Positions 11,172-21,368 of a DNA stretch of 64,000 nt are shown here, in pieces (within the stretch, counting starts at the first letter, position 1; every line of letters starts with the position of its first letter). The notes beneath the pieces were generated by a model. It worked only from the letters and a program-made list of their open reading frames with translations, ran no database searches and was not told the origin of the DNA. The DNA is from Tepidamorphus gemmatus. Its GTDB lineage: Bacteria > Pseudomonadota > Alphaproteobacteria > Rhizobiales > Tepidamorphaceae. The DNA lies in assembly GCF_004346195.1 (NCBI RefSeq), contig NZ_SMAK01000004.1:1-64000 (forward strand), read 5' to 3'. Made by a program: the position numbers and the translations under genes.

Positions 11172-11918
11172 CTACAGCTCGACGATCCGTCCCTCGCGCA
11201 AGGTGACGCGGCGGTCCATGCGCGCCGCAAAGTCGAGATTGTGGGTGGCAATCAGTGCCGCCAGTCCGGTTCCGTGGGCGAGTTTCAGCAGCATTGCGAA
11301 GACATGTTCGGCAGTATCCGGGTCGAGATTGCCGGTCGGTTCGTCGGCAAGCAGGATCCGCGGCGCGTTGGCGACCGCACGCGCGATCGCCACGCGTTGC
11401 TGCTCACCTCCGGACAGTTCGCCCGGCCGATGCATGGCGCGCTCGCCGAGCCCCAGGAACGCCAGAAGCTCGGCCGCACGACGCTTCGCCTCGGTCTTGT
11501 CGAGACCAGCGATCAGCTGCGGCAGGACGACGTTTTCCAGCGCGGTGAACTCCGGCAGAAGGTGATGGAACTGATAGACGAAGCCGATGGCGCTGCGCCT
11601 CAGCGCCGTACGCCGACCGTCATCGAGCCCGGTCGTATCGCTGCCACCGACATAGACGGAGCCCTCGTCAGGTCGCTCCAGCAACCCGGCCACGTGCAAC
11701 AATGTCGACTTGCCGGCACCCGACGGGCCGACGAGCCCGACGATCTCGCCGGGCGAGACCACGAGATCGACGCCGCGCAGAACCTCGAGCCTCGTCTTAC
11801 CCTGGCTGTAGGACCGCGTGACCCCGGCGAGTACCAGCGCATCGGGGTCGCGGAACGGCCGGTCGATCAGCGGATCTGCCGCGGCTTCTGACTCGCTGCC
11901 CTGGTGCAAATCGACCAT
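11172..11918 (-). CDS. lolD: Lipoprotein-releasing ABC transporter ATPase LolD
   Basis: The ATPase of the LolCDE complex, which extracts lipoproteins from the inner membrane and hands them to the carrier LolA. The 248-residue product has Walker [10 protein letters not shown] near 64-72, the signature LSGGEQQR, and Walker [13 protein letters not shown], which marks the LolD/MacB/FtsE group. The gene starts three bases after the stop of its membrane partner, so the two are one unit. The short N-terminal extension before [11 protein letters not shown] is unremarkable. Confidence 0.95.
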   Translation of the reverse strand: MVDLHQGSESEAAADPLIDRPFRDPDALVLAGVTRSYSQGKTRLEVLRGVDLVVSPGEIVGLVGPSGAGKSTLLHVAGLLERPDEGSVYVGGSDTTGLDDGRRTALRRSAIGFVYQFHHLLPEFTALENVVLPQLIAGLDKTEAKRRAAELLAFLGLGERAMHRPGELSGGEQQRVAIARAVANAPRILLADEPTGNLDPDTAEHVFAMLLKLAHGTGLAALIATHNLDFAARMDRRVTLREGRIVEL

Positions 11919-11921
11919 CGG

Positions 11922-13196
11922 CTACTCGTAGCGCAGCGCTTCTACCGGGTCGAGACGGGCGGCCCGCCAAGAAGGGTAGAGCGTCGCCAGGAACGACAGG
12001 ACCAGCGCCATGACCACGACCGCAATGACCTCGCGGGCGTCCATTTCGGCGGGCAGACGGCTCAGATAGTAGAGTTCCGGCGAAAACAACTCGGTTCCGG
12101 TGAGACGGGACAGGCCCTGGCGGATCGACTCGACATTCCAGCAGATCACCATGCCGAGCATCAGCCCGGCGAAGGTGCCGACGAAGCCGATCGAGGCACC
12201 CGTGATCAGAAACACGCGCATCACCGCGCCGCGCGTCGCCCCCATGGTGCGCAGAATGGCAATGTCGTGGCCCTTGTCCTTCACCAGCATGATGAGGCCC
12301 GAGACGATGTTCAGCGCGGCGACCAGGACGATCATGGTCAGGATCAGGAACATGACATTGCGTTCAACCTCGAGGGCCGAGAAGAAGGTCTGGTTGCGCT
12401 GGCGCCAGTCCGACACGAAGATCGGCCGGTCGATCACCTCGTCGAGCGAACGACGAAGGGCGTCGACATGATCGGGATTGTCGATCATCACCTCGACGCC
12501 GGTGGCCATACCGTCCATGTTGAAGTATGCCTGCGCCTCCTCGAACGGCATGAAGATGAAGGCGCCGTCGTACTCGGACATGCCGATCTCGAAGACAGCT
12601 ACGACAGGATAGGCCTTGATCCGCGGCGTCGTGCCAAACGGTGTTGCGGCGCCGCGTGGCGAGATCAGCGTCAGCCTGTCGCCGGCGCTCAAGCCGAGCC
12701 GCTCGGCAAGGCGGGCACCGACCGCAATCCCCTCGCCCTTGTCGAAGCCTTCGAGCGTGCCCTGAAGGACGTTGCGGGCGACACTGCCGAGCTGCTGCAG
12801 ATCCGCCTCCCGCATTCCACGGACCAGCGCCCCGAATCCGCCGAGCGGCGAGGAGGCGAGCGCTTGTCCCTCGACGAAGGGGAAGGACAGGCGCACTCCC
12901 GGAATGGTCTCGATCGCCGCGTCGACTGCCTCGTAATCGACGAAGGGGGTATCGTAGCCCTGAACGACGGCGTGGCCGTTCAGTCCGAGGATCTTGTCCA
13001 TGAGTTCAGTGCGGAAGCCGTTCATCACCGCCATCACCACGATCAGCGTGGCGACGCCCAGCATGATGCCGAGAAACGAGAACCCGGCGATGACCGAAAT
13101 GAAGCCGGCCCTGCGCTGAGCGCGCAGATAGCGAAGCGCCAGGAGCCACTCGAACCCGGCAAACGGGCGCGTACCGGCGACGGCGCGGTCGGTCAT
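11922..13196 (-). CDS. lolC: Lipoprotein-releasing ABC transporter permease LolC/E
   Basis: Membrane subunit of the lipoprotein-release transporter. The 424-residue product has one N-terminal membrane segment after FEWLLALRYLRAQRRAGFIS, a large periplasmic domain, and three C-terminal segments, ending with LYPSWRAARLDPVEALRYE, as in all LolC/LolE proteins. Alphaproteobacteria usually carry a single LolC/E-type gene that forms a homodimer with LolD, and only one is present here. I start at ATG 13196 because the 16 residues before it in frame are not part of the family. It follows proS on the same strand with a gap of about 145 bases. Confidence 0.95.
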   Translation of the reverse strand: MTDRAVAGTRPFAGFEWLLALRYLRAQRRAGFISVIAGFSFLGIMLGVATLIVVMAVMNGFRTELMDKILGLNGHAVVQGYDTPFVDYEAVDAAIETIPGVRLSFPFVEGQALASSPLGGFGALVRGMREADLQQLGSVARNVLQGTLEGFDKGEGIAVGARLAERLGLSAGDRLTLISPRGAATPFGTTPRIKAYPVVAVFEIGMSEYDGAFIFMPFEEAQAYFNMDGMATGVEVMIDNPDHVDALRRSLDEVIDRPIFVSDWRQRNQTFFSALEVERNVMFLILTMIVLVAALNIVSGLIMLVKDKGHDIAILRTMGATRGAVMRVFLITGASIGFVGTFAGLMLGMVICWNVESIRQGLSRLTGTELFSPELYYLSRLPAEMDAREVIAVVVMALVLSFLATLYPSWRAARLDPVEALRYE

Positions 13197-13341
13197 GTTC
13201 GAGCCCCTCCGGTCCGTGCCGCTGCCATCTGCGCCGTCCGCCACTCACCCGCCGCAGTCATCCCGGCTTTCCGCTGCACTCCGGCCGCGATGATTTGGTG
13301 ACATTGCGGCCAAGCGAGCGGCATCAACTCCCCTGCCCACT

Positions 13342-14661
13342 TCACCCCGCCAGTCGCGCGAGCGCCGATTCGGCCGACAGCGCGTGCCGCTCGCCGGTTG
13401 CGCGCCTCTTGATCTCGACGGTTCCCTCGGCGAGTCCCTTGGGCCCAACGATGAGTTGCCAGGGTAGGCCGATGACATCCATGGTCGCGAACTTCGCCCC
13501 GGCCCGCTCGTCGGTATCGTCGTAGAGCACGTCGCGACCGGCCGCCCGCAACTTGTCGTACAGGTCACCGCAAGCCGTATCGGTCATCGGATCCCCCGCC
13601 TTGAGGTTGATCAGGCCGACATCGAACGGCGCGACGGAATCGGGCCAGACGATTCCAGCCTCGTCATGACTGGCCTCGATGATGGCGGCGACAAGGCGTG
13701 TCGGTCCGATTCCGTAGGAACCCATGTGGACAGGCCGCTCCACCCCGTCCGGGCCGGCAATGACGGCCTTCATCGGCTCGGAGTACTTGGTGCCGAAATA
13801 GAAGATGTGACCGACCTCGATACCGCGGGCCGAGATGCGCCGCTCGGCCGGGACTTCCGCCTCGAAGCGGGTCGGCTCGTGCTTCTCGTCCGTCGCGGCA
13901 TAGAAGGAGAGCCATTCGCTGACGATCGGCGACAGATCCGAGTCGAAATCGGTATCCTCGGCCGGAATCGGCAGATCGAGCAGCGCCTTGTCGCAGAACA
14001 CCTCGCTCTCGCCTGTCCTGGCGAGGATGATGAATTCGTGGCTCATGTCGCCACCGATCGGACCTGATTCCGCCACCATGGGGATCGCCTTCAGGCCAAG
14101 GCGGGCAAAAGTGCGCAGATAGGCGACAAACATGCGGTTGTAGGAGGCCCGCGCGCCTTCCTGGTCGAGATCGAAGGAATAGGCGTCCTTCATCAGGAAT
14201 TCGCGTGAACGCATCACGCCGAAGCGCGGCCGCACCTCGTCACGGAACTTCCACTGGATATGATAGAGGTTCAGCGGCAGGTCGCGGTAACTCCTGACAT
14301 AGGCGCGGAAAATCTCGGTAATCATCTCCTCATTGGTCGGCCCGAACAGCATTTCGCGCTCGTGCCGGTCCTGGATACGCAGCATCTCCTTGCCGTAATC
14401 GTCGTAGCGGCCGCTCTCGCGCCAGAGGTCGGCGGACTGGATGGTCGGCATCAGGAGCTCGATCGCGCCGGCGCGGTTTTGTTCTTCGCGAACCACCTGC
14501 TCGACCTTGCGCAGAACCTTGAGTCCGATCGGCAGCCAGGCATATATGCCGGCGGCTTCCTGTCGGATCATGCCTGTGCGCAGCATCAGGCGATGCGAGA
14601 CGATCTCCGCCTCTTTGGGGGTTTCCTTCAATATCGGCAGGAAATAGCGGGAGAGGCGCAT
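13342..14661 (-). CDS. proS: Proline--tRNA ligase
   Basis: Charges tRNA-Pro. From the ATG at 14661 the product is 439 residues and starts [20 protein letters not shown]. This is the short alphaproteobacterial form, which lacks the large editing insertion between class II motifs 2 and 3. The class II core is visible as [28 protein letters not shown]-like residues, and [16 protein letters not shown]. The frame stays open for another 127 codons upstream, but that stretch overlaps a strong divergent promoter and has no family similarity. Downstream are lolC and lolD. Confidence 0.96.
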   Translation of the reverse strand: MRLSRYFLPILKETPKEAEIVSHRLMLRTGMIRQEAAGIYAWLPIGLKVLRKVEQVVREEQNRAGAIELLMPTIQSADLWRESGRYDDYGKEMLRIQDRHEREMLFGPTNEEMITEIFRAYVRSYRDLPLNLYHIQWKFRDEVRPRFGVMRSREFLMKDAYSFDLDQEGARASYNRMFVAYLRTFARLGLKAIPMVAESGPIGGDMSHEFIILARTGESEVFCDKALLDLPIPAEDTDFDSDLSPIVSEWLSFYAATDEKHEPTRFEAEVPAERRISARGIEVGHIFYFGTKYSEPMKAVIAGPDGVERPVHMGSYGIGPTRLVAAIIEASHDEAGIVWPDSVAPFDVGLINLKAGDPMTDTACGDLYDKLRAAGRDVLYDDTDERAGAKFATMDVIGLPWQLIVGPKGLAEGTVEIKRRATGERHALSAESALARLAG

Positions 14662-14842
14662 GGAGTTCGGCACCTTGTCGTTGGCGATCGTCGGGCGACA
14701 CAAAGCGCATTGACGGGCAAAACACAAGGGCGAGTCAGGGACTGCCAATCCAGTCGCCCGAGCGTCGCTCCGTTCGGATGTCGAACATGCCGGCGACTTT
14801 GCGGACATATGGTCCGGCAAACGTGTCGCATCGAGAAGCATA

Positions 14843-14870
14843 TTGCAACGTTGCCGCGGGCCTGTAATAT
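14843..14870 (+). promoter_or_regulatory. Sigma-70-type promoter divergent from proS
   Basis: TTGCAA (14843-14848) and TAATAT (14865-14870) are separated by 16 bases. The expected transcription start is near 14877, opposite in direction to proS. Confidence 0.6.
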
Positions 14871-14876
14871 CGCTGC

Positions 14877-15063
14877 ATAAAAAAGAGGCCCACTGCCCAT
14901 GATGTCTTGCAGCAGCAAGGCACAACGGTCCAGGTCTCGGGAGGAACGCAACATGCCGGTACGCCGAAAACGGCGGCCGCCGTTGTGTCGTAGGTTTGGT
15001 TGAGGTCGCCCGACCGACGGATATTCGATGACTGAGAAGCAAGGCGTCGCCTTGCTTTTTTTG
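14877..15063 (+). ncRNA. Candidate small RNA with an internal 16-codon ORF
   Basis: A self-contained unit of about 187 bases between proS and the DUF1467 gene: a good promoter at 14843-14870, then a strong intrinsic terminator at 15038-15063 (AGCAAGG, loop CGTCG, CCTTGCT and a run of seven T). Inside, GGGAGGA (14939-14945) precedes ATG 14953 by seven bases and opens a very basic 16-residue frame ([16 protein letters not shown]) ending at 15003. A perfect 16-base palindrome (AACGGCGGCCGCCGTT, 14969-14984) lies within that frame. It could be a regulatory RNA, a small protein gene or both. The rest of 14662-15162 holds nothing else I can support. Confidence 0.55.
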
Positions 15064-15162
15064 TTTTGCCGCGGGCCGTTCCTGCCTTGCGGCGTGATGC
15101 CTCGGATCAGCTGCACCGGACTGCGAACCGGCTCTACGCAGAACTCGCGTCGCAACAGAGGG

Positions 15163-15438
15163 TCAGAGCGGCACCGAAAAGTCCGGCAGGAAGGGGATAT
15201 CGTCGAGCGTGACGCCGAGGACTGCGACGACGAACCACAGCAGGAAGAAGATCACGCCCGAAACGACGGTCGTTGCAAGAACCTTGCGCATCAGCTGTGG
15301 GTTCATGGGTGCGCTCGCGGCCGAGCCCGGCACCACGTCGTTCGCCTCCTCCTGCGTGCGCACCCCCCACGGCAGGATGGCGAACAGCACGATCCACCAG
15401 ATGACCAGATAGATCGCGAGCGCGCTGAGCAGCGTCAT
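15163..15438 (-). CDS. DUF1467 family membrane protein
   Basis: A 91-residue protein with two membrane segments: an N-terminal one (SALAIYLVIWWIVLFAILPWG) and a second around VLATTVVSGVIFFLLWFVV. The WGVRTQEEANDVVPGSAASAP linker and the overall size fit DUF1467, a family of unknown function found in alphaproteobacteria, commonly beside mce and proS as here. It starts about 17 bases after the stop of the epimerase gene on the same strand. Confidence 0.9.
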   Translation of the reverse strand: MTLLSALAIYLVIWWIVLFAILPWGVRTQEEANDVVPGSAASAPMNPQLMRKVLATTVVSGVIFFLLWFVVAVLGVTLDDIPFLPDFSVPL

Positions 15439-15455
15439 GGTGTCTTGCCGTCCGA

Positions 15456-15860
15456 TCAGGCCTGCTCAAGTTCGACCAGCGTCCCACAGAAGTCCTTGGG
15501 ATGAAGGAACAGAACCGGCTTGCCGTGGGCGCCGATGCGCGGTTCGCCGCCGCCGAGAACACGGGCGCCCTCGCCGATCAACCGGTCGCGGGCCGCCAGT
15601 ATGTCTTCCACCTCGTAGCACAGATGGTGAATTCCGCCGTCGGGATTGCGGTCCAGGAACCGCGCGATGGGGGAATCCTCGCCGAGTGGCTCGAGCAGCT
15701 CGATCTTGGTGTTGGGAAGCTCGACGAAGACGGTGGTGACGCCGTGATCGGGCTGGGGCACGGCGTCGGACACCCGGCCACCCAGCGTGTCTCGATAGAC
15801 TGCTGTCGCCGCTGCGAGATCCTTCACTGCGATCGCCACGTGATTGAGACGCCCGATCAT
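15456..15860 (-). CDS. mce: Methylmalonyl-CoA epimerase
   Basis: Interconverts the 2R and 2S forms of methylmalonyl-CoA in propionyl-CoA breakdown. From ATG 15860 the product is 134 residues and starts MIGRLNHVAIAVKDL, with a glyoxalase-fold repeat: metal ligand His in LNHVAIAV, Glu in KIELLEP, His in GIHHLCYEV and Glu in GTLVELEQ. The frame is open upstream to 16049, but that part overlaps the RNase J gene and is unlike the family. It lies between rnj and the DUF1467 gene, in the order usual for Hyphomicrobiales. Confidence 0.95.
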   Translation of the reverse strand: MIGRLNHVAIAVKDLAAATAVYRDTLGGRVSDAVPQPDHGVTTVFVELPNTKIELLEPLGEDSPIARFLDRNPDGGIHHLCYEVEDILAARDRLIGEGARVLGGGEPRIGAHGKPVLFLHPKDFCGTLVELEQA

Positions 15861-15891
15861 GCCGACCTCCTCCGCTGCAAGCCTACGCCGC

Positions 15892-17562
15892 TCATACCTC
15901 GAGCACGAACACGTGGCAAATCGGCTTCTTGCCCCACTTGGCCTGAACCGAATTTCGGACCGTGCGCCGCAGCGTCTCAGCCAGCGCCTCGGGATCGCGC
16001 CGGCGGGCGCGGGGCAGGCTGTCGAGCGCGGCATCCACACTGTCCGCAACGAGCTCGAAGAAGGCTTCTCCGTCGCCGGTGCGCTCCGGAAGGCCGATCA
16101 GCTCGATCTGCGGATCGGACGCGATCTCGCCGCGCTCGTCGATTGCCACGCCAATTCCGACAAACCCCGCAAAAGCGAGCTTGCGGCGCTCACGGATCGC
16201 CTCGGCATCCGCCCGGATGATGACCCGACCGTCCTTGTAGAGCCTGCCTACCGGTGCTTCGTCGATGATCCCGGCAGGACCAGGGGCGAGCTGCACCATG
16301 TCGCCGTTGTATGCGACGATCACCCGCTCGACGCCCATCGAACGGGCCAGTTTCGCGTGCTCGTGCAGATGCAGTGCCTCCCCGTGCACCGGGACGGCCG
16401 CGCGCGGCTTCACCCAGGCATACATGTCACGCAATTCGTCGGACCGCGGATGGCCGGACACGTGCACGAGATGGGTCCGGTCGGTAACCACCTCGATCCC
16501 TGCCTTGACGAGCGCATTGACCACCGCTCCGACCTCCCGTTCGTTGCCGGGTATCGTGCGGGCCGAATAGACGACCATGTCGCCGCGCGCCAATTCGATT
16601 GTCGGATGATTGCCACCGGCGATCCGCGTCAGGGCGGCACGTGGCTCACCCTGGCTGCCGGTGCACAGGACCACCACCTTGTCGCGCGGCAGGCGCTGAT
16701 AGCCATCCTCGCCGAGGAAGGCCGGCAGACCGTCGAGCAGACCGAGTTCGCGCGCAACCGCGATCACCCGCTTCATCGCCCGTCCGACGACGACGACCTG
16801 CCGGTCGGCGGCGAGCGCCGCCTCACCGACCGAGCGGATCCGGGCGACATTGGATGCGAATGCCGTGACCGCGACACGGTTCTCCGCTGCCTTGATGATC
16901 TCGCCCAGGGACCTGGCAACGTCGCCCTCGCCTGGCGAGCGACCGTCCCGGATCACATTGGTGGAATCGCACACAAGCGCGTCGACGCCCTCGGCGCCCA
17001 GCGCGACGAAGGGCGCCGGGTCGAACGGAACGCCGACGACCGGCTGCGGATCGACCTTCCAGTCGGCCGTATGCAGCACGGTGCCGGCAGGCGTGCGGAT
17101 CACGACCGAATTCGGCTCGGGAATGGAATGTGTGACGGAGATCAGCTCGATATCGAAGGGTCCTACCGCGAACCGACCACCGAGCGGCACCACCTCCACC
17201 GGAATTTCGGCCGCACCATGTTCCTCGGCAAGCTTTGCGGCCAGCAGCCCCGCCGTGAATGGCGTCGCGTAGACCGGTACCCGCAGGCGCGGCCACAGCT
17301 CGGCGAGCGCGCCGAAATGGTCCTCGTGTGCATGGGTGAGCAGGATGCCGACCAGATCCGCGCGTTCGGCCTCGATGAAGGCGATGTCCGGCAGGATCAG
17401 GTCGATGCCGGGGAGATGCTCCTCGGCCGCAAAGCTGACGCCACAGTCCACCATCAGCCATTTGCGACCGCGTGATGTACCGTAGCCGTAGAGGGCGAGA
17501 TTCATGCCGATCTCGCCAACACCACCAAGCGGCAGGAAGACCAGATCCGTCTTGCTCGCCAT
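15892..17562 (-). CDS. rnj: Ribonuclease J
   Basis: A metallo-beta-lactamase-fold ribonuclease with 5'-exonuclease and endonuclease activity in mRNA decay and rRNA maturation. The 556-residue product has the zinc motif LTHAHEDHFGAL, the family start LVFLPLGGVGEIGMN, and the beta-CASP region with CTGSQGEPRAALTRIA and the VHVSGHPRSDEL block. I prefer the ATG at 17562, which has GAGGA eight bases upstream; a GTG at 17574 overlapping the birA stop is an alternative. In related genomes coaX usually sits between birA and this gene; here they touch. Confidence 0.95.
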   Translation of the reverse strand: MASKTDLVFLPLGGVGEIGMNLALYGYGTSRGRKWLMVDCGVSFAAEEHLPGIDLILPDIAFIEAERADLVGILLTHAHEDHFGALAELWPRLRVPVYATPFTAGLLAAKLAEEHGAAEIPVEVVPLGGRFAVGPFDIELISVTHSIPEPNSVVIRTPAGTVLHTADWKVDPQPVVGVPFDPAPFVALGAEGVDALVCDSTNVIRDGRSPGEGDVARSLGEIIKAAENRVAVTAFASNVARIRSVGEAALAADRQVVVVGRAMKRVIAVARELGLLDGLPAFLGEDGYQRLPRDKVVVLCTGSQGEPRAALTRIAGGNHPTIELARGDMVVYSARTIPGNEREVGAVVNALVKAGIEVVTDRTHLVHVSGHPRSDELRDMYAWVKPRAAVPVHGEALHLHEHAKLARSMGVERVIVAYNGDMVQLAPGPAGIIDEAPVGRLYKDGRVIIRADAEAIRERRKLAFAGFVGIGVAIDERGEIASDPQIELIGLPERTGDGEAFFELVADSVDAALDSLPRARRRDPEALAETLRRTVRNSVQAKWGKKPICHVFVLEV

Positions 17563-17570
17563 CGCGATCC

Positions 17571-18401
17571 TCACGACGTCGTGCCAAGCGATGCGACGGT
17601 CCCGAAATGCACCTCACCGGCTGCGATGCTGATGCGCTCACCCGCCTCGGTCGCCACAACCAGGCATCCATCCTCATTCAGCGTTTCAAACGTCCCGCGC
17701 ACGATCCGCTCGCCGACCCGCACTGCCACGGAGCCGCCGAGTCCAGCAGCCCGGTCGAGCCAGTCCGCCCGAACCGCCGCCAGCCCCCTGCCCCCGTCCC
17801 ACTGGGCATGACGTACGACCCAGGCGTCGGAGAGGGCAGCGAACACCGCACCCGCATCGGCCTCGATACCCAGGTCGGCGAGGCTCGTGGCGGGATAGGG
17901 AACATCGACCGGTGATGCCGCGACATTGACGCCAATACCGATCACGATGGCCGTAACCCCGCCGGGCAAAGCCTCGGATTCGAGCATGATCCCGGCAAGC
18001 TTGGCGCCACCGGCCAGAACGTCGTTCGGCCACTTCAGCTCGAATCGTGTCCCGCCCGGCGCCTCAGCACCGTCGAGTGCCGTTGCGGTCGAAAGTCGCG
18101 GTGCGATCCGGCTAAGGGCATCGGACAACGCCAGTCCCGCGACGAACCCGAGGCTCGCTGCTGCAGCGATCTGTACCGGACCGACCAGCAGGAGACTGGC
18201 ACCGAGATTGCCCACCGGTGTCTGCCAGGTCCGGCCGCGCCTCCCCCGTCCCTTCCACTGATGCGCAGTGACAACCCACAACCGGCCGGGATCGCCGGCC
18301 CGGGCCCGCACAAGCGCCTCGTCGTTGGTCGATCCGATGCTGTCGAACGCTGCGAGGCGGTATCCGGCGGCCGCCGCGGCCGCGCCGAGCACGAACCGCA
18401 T
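17571..18401 (-). CDS. birA: Biotin--[acetyl-CoA-carboxylase] ligase
   Basis: Attaches biotin to the carrier domain of carboxylases. The 276-residue product carries the biotinyl-AMP signature GRGRRGRTW (about residues 51-59), the FELKWPNDVLAGGAKLAGIM block and a C-terminal SH3-like domain. It lacks an N-terminal DNA-binding domain, so it is a plain ligase and not the E. coli-type repressor. It starts two bases after the nuoN stop, so it rides on the complex I transcript, and its stop overlaps a possible GTG start of rnj. Confidence 0.95.
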   Translation of the reverse strand: MRFVLGAAAAAAGYRLAAFDSIGSTNDEALVRARAGDPGRLWVVTAHQWKGRGRRGRTWQTPVGNLGASLLLVGPVQIAAAASLGFVAGLALSDALSRIAPRLSTATALDGAEAPGGTRFELKWPNDVLAGGAKLAGIMLESEALPGGVTAIVIGIGVNVAASPVDVPYPATSLADLGIEADAGAVFAALSDAWVVRHAQWDGGRGLAAVRADWLDRAAGLGGSVAVRVGERIVRGTFETLNEDGCLVVATEAGERISIAAGEVHFGTVASLGTTS

Positions 18402-18403
18402 CG

Positions 18404-19846
18404 TCAGAACAGCGACCGGGCGGCGGTTCCGGCTATGGCGACGAGCGGCGCTGGATAAAGGCAGTAGATCAGCATGGCGAAGCCTGAAACGCCGAGGACC
18501 GCCTTGAGTTCGCCGCCCATCGGCTCGAACCGGGCGACCGGCTCGTCAAAGTACATGATCTTGACAATGCGCAGATAGTAATAGGCGCCGACAACGCTGG
18601 TCAGCACGCCAATGACCGCAAGCGCGTAGAGCTCGGCCTCGATCGCAGCCAGAAAAACGTAGAACTTGGCAAAGAATCCGGCGAGCGGCGGAATGCCCGC
18701 GAGCGAGAAGAACAGCATCGCCAGCATGAACGCGGCAAAGCCATTGTTGCGCGACAAACCGGCAAGATCATCGATGGTCTCGACCGTCGTGTCGCCGCGC
18801 CGCATCGCCAGGATGAAGGCGAACGTCCCGAGCGACATGACGATGTAGATCGCCATGTAGATGATGACGCCGCGCACGCCCGCCTCGCTGCCCGCAGCCA
18901 GCCCTACCAGCGCGTAGCCCATGTTGGCGATCGAGGAATAGGCCATCAGCCGCTTGATATTGCGCTGGCCGATGGCGGCGAAGGCACCGAGTGCCATGGA
19001 GGCGATCGATAGGAAGACAATGATCTGCTTCCACTCGCCGGTCAGCGCCGGAAAACCTTCTATGACTACGCGCACCATGAGGGCCATCGCCGCGACCTTC
19101 GGTGCGGCCGAGAAGAAGGCCGTGACGGGTGTCGGCGCGCCCTCGTAGACATCGGGAGTCCACATGTGGAATGGCACGGCCGAGATCTTGAAGGCAAGTC
19201 CGGCGAGTACGAACACGAGGCCGAAGATCAGACCGACGGAGGCGCCGGTGGCGGCGACCGAACCCGCAATCCCGGTGAAGGAGACGGTTCCGGTGAACCC
19301 GTAGATCAGCGAGGCGCCGTAGAGCAGCATCCCCGACGACAATGCCCCGAGCACGAAGTACTTGAGGCCTGCCTCGGTCGAACGCACGGAATCGCGCTGG
19401 ATGGCGGCAATGACGTAGAGCGACAGGCTTTGCAGCTCGAGCCCGAGATAGAGCGCGATCAGGTCGTTGGCCGACACCATGACGAACATGCCGCAGGTCG
19501 CGAGCACCATCAGCACCGGATACTCGAACCGGGTCAGATGGCCGTAGCGCATGTAATCGACCGACAGCAGGATCGCGACCGCTGACCCGATGGCCACGAG
19601 CGTCTTCATCAGCCTTGCGAAGGGATCGAGGACAAAGGAACCGCCGAACAGCGCCGCGCCGTCGGCCGGCACAAGCCAGACGAGAATGCCCGCCGCAATC
19701 AGAAGTGCCATCGACAGCCCGGCGGTTATCGACGAGTTCTTGTCGTTGCGGAACACGCCGATCATCAGCGCCACCATGGCGCCAACGGCCAGCAGGATCT
19801 CCGGCGCGGCTGGCAGGAGGGTGGGGATCGTCAGGTCCGGCTGCAT
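18404..19846 (-). CDS. nuoN: NADH-quinone oxidoreductase subunit N
   Basis: One of three antiporter-like proton-pumping subunits in the membrane arm of complex I. The 480-residue product is predicted to have about 14 membrane helices. The central [20 protein letters not shown] stretch holds the conserved Lys and the TPDVYEG motif of NuoN, and [19 protein letters not shown] follows as in the whole antiporter family. It is the last nuo gene, followed after two bases by birA and preceded by nuoM with an 11-base gap. Confidence 0.97.
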   Translation of the reverse strand: MQPDLTIPTLLPAAPEILLAVGAMVALMIGVFRNDKNSSITAGLSMALLIAAGILVWLVPADGAALFGGSFVLDPFARLMKTLVAIGSAVAILLSVDYMRYGHLTRFEYPVLMVLATCGMFVMVSANDLIALYLGLELQSLSLYVIAAIQRDSVRSTEAGLKYFVLGALSSGMLLYGASLIYGFTGTVSFTGIAGSVAATGASVGLIFGLVFVLAGLAFKISAVPFHMWTPDVYEGAPTPVTAFFSAAPKVAAMALMVRVVIEGFPALTGEWKQIIVFLSIASMALGAFAAIGQRNIKRLMAYSSIANMGYALVGLAAGSEAGVRGVIIYMAIYIVMSLGTFAFILAMRRGDTTVETIDDLAGLSRNNGFAAFMLAMLFFSLAGIPPLAGFFAKFYVFLAAIEAELYALAVIGVLTSVVGAYYYLRIVKIMYFDEPVARFEPMGGELKAVLGVSGFAMLIYCLYPAPLVAIAGTAARSLF

Positions 19847-19856
19847 GGCTGCTCCC

Positions 19857-21368
19857 TCACTCGGCCAGGGCGGCGAGGCGCGAGGCCTGGTCGAGCGCGG
19901 CGTGGTACTGGCTTACCAGGTTGTCGACGGAAACGGCGGTGGCATCGAAGATCGGCATGGGATAGATGCCGAACAGGATGGTCAAGGCGACGAGCGGCGC
20001 AAGGATCGCGATCTCGCGTCGGGTGAGATCGCGGATTGGCTTCAGGCTCTCCTTGTCGAGCTTGCCGAAAATGACCCTGCGATAGAGCCAGAGCGCATAG
20101 CCGGCGGAGAAGATGATGCCGCTGGTGGCGAATACGGCAACCCAGCTGTTGACCTGGAAGGCCGCCAGCAGCGTCAGGAACTCGCCGATGAAGCCCGATG
20201 TACCCGGCAGGCCGACATTGGCCATCGTGAAGACCATGAACGCGGCCGCGTAGAGCGGCATCCGGTTGACCAGCCCGCCATAGGCGGCGATCTCGCGCGT
20301 GTGCATCCGGTCGTAGACGACACCGACGCACAGGAACAGCGCGCCGGACACGATGCCGTGCGACAGCATCTGGAACAGCCCCCCCTGGATGCCCTGCACC
20401 GAGCCGGTGAAGATGCCCATGGTGACGAAGCCCATGTGCGCCACCGAGGAGTAGGCGATCAGCTTCTTGATGTCGGTCTGCACCAGCGCGACCAGCGAGG
20501 TATAGATGATCGCCACCACCGACAGGGTGAACACGAACGGCGCGAACATCTCCGATGCTTCGGGGAACATCGGCAGCGAGAATCGCAGGAAGCCGTATCC
20601 GCCCATCTTCAGCAGGATGCCGGCGAGGATCACCGACCCCGCGGTCGGTGCCTCGACATGGGCGTCGGGAAGCCACGTGTGGACCGGCCACATCGGCATC
20701 TTGACCGCAAAGGAGGCGAAGAAGGCGAGCCAGAGCCATGGCTGCATTGCCGACGAGAAGGAATGAGTCATCAGGGTCGGGATGTCGGTCGTCCCGGCCT
20801 GCCAGTACATCGCCATGATGGCCAGGAGCATCAGCACCGAGCCGGCCAGCGTGTAAAGGAAGAACTTGAAGCTTGCATAGATGCGCCGCTTGCCGCCCCA
20901 AACCCCGATGATCAGGAACATCGGGATCAGCCCGCCCTCGAAGAACAGGTAGAAGAGTACCAGATCGAGTGCGCAGAAAACGCCGATCATCAGCGTTTCG
21001 AGCACGAGAAAGGCGATCATGTACTCCTTGACGCGGACCGTCACCGACTGCCAGCTCGCCAGGATGCAGAACGGCATCAGGAAGGTGGTCAGGATGACGA
21101 ACAGCATCGAGATGCCGTCGACACCCATGTGGTAGGTGATCGTGCCGCCGAGCCACTCGTGCTTCTCGACGAACTGGAAGGCCGACGTGTCCGGATCGAA
21201 ATAGATCCAGATCAGCAGCGACAGCAGGAAGGTGATGAAGGTCGTCCACAGCGCCACGAAGCGGGCATTGCGCACGGCCGTCTCGTCCTCGCCACGAATG
21301 GCGAAGATGAACAGTGCCCCGACGATCGGCAGGAACGTGACCAGCGAGAGCAACGGCCAACCAGACAT
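19857..21368 (-). CDS. nuoM: NADH-quinone oxidoreductase subunit M
   Basis: Antiporter-like membrane subunit of complex I. The 503-residue product has about 14 predicted helices, the conserved Glu in the [17 protein letters not shown] helix, the [20 protein letters not shown] motif with its Lys, and [16 protein letters not shown]. Its start and the nuoL stop share base 21368, which suggests coupled translation. No unusual insertion is visible. Confidence 0.97.
   Translation of the reverse strand: MSGWPLLSLVTFLPIVGALFIFAIRGEDETAVRNARFVALWTTFITFLLSLLIWIYFDPDTSAFQFVEKHEWLGGTITYHMGVDGISMLFVILTTFLMPFCILASWQSVTVRVKEYMIAFLVLETLMIGVFCALDLVLFYLFFEGGLIPMFLIIGVWGGKRRIYASFKFFLYTLAGSVLMLLAIMAMYWQAGTTDIPTLMTHSFSSAMQPWLWLAFFASFAVKMPMWPVHTWLPDAHVEAPTAGSVILAGILLKMGGYGFLRFSLPMFPEASEMFAPFVFTLSVVAIIYTSLVALVQTDIKKLIAYSSVAHMGFVTMGIFTGSVQGIQGGLFQMLSHGIVSGALFLCVGVVYDRMHTREIAAYGGLVNRMPLYAAAFMVFTMANVGLPGTSGFIGEFLTLLAAFQVNSWVAVFATSGIIFSAGYALWLYRRVIFGKLDKESLKPIRDLTRREIAILAPLVALTILFGIYPMPIFDATAVSVDNLVSQYHAALDQASRLAALAE

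Noticed and set aside
14662-15042. N-terminal extension of proS by 127 codons
   Set aside because: The segment has no family similarity and contains a strong divergent promoter and small-RNA unit.
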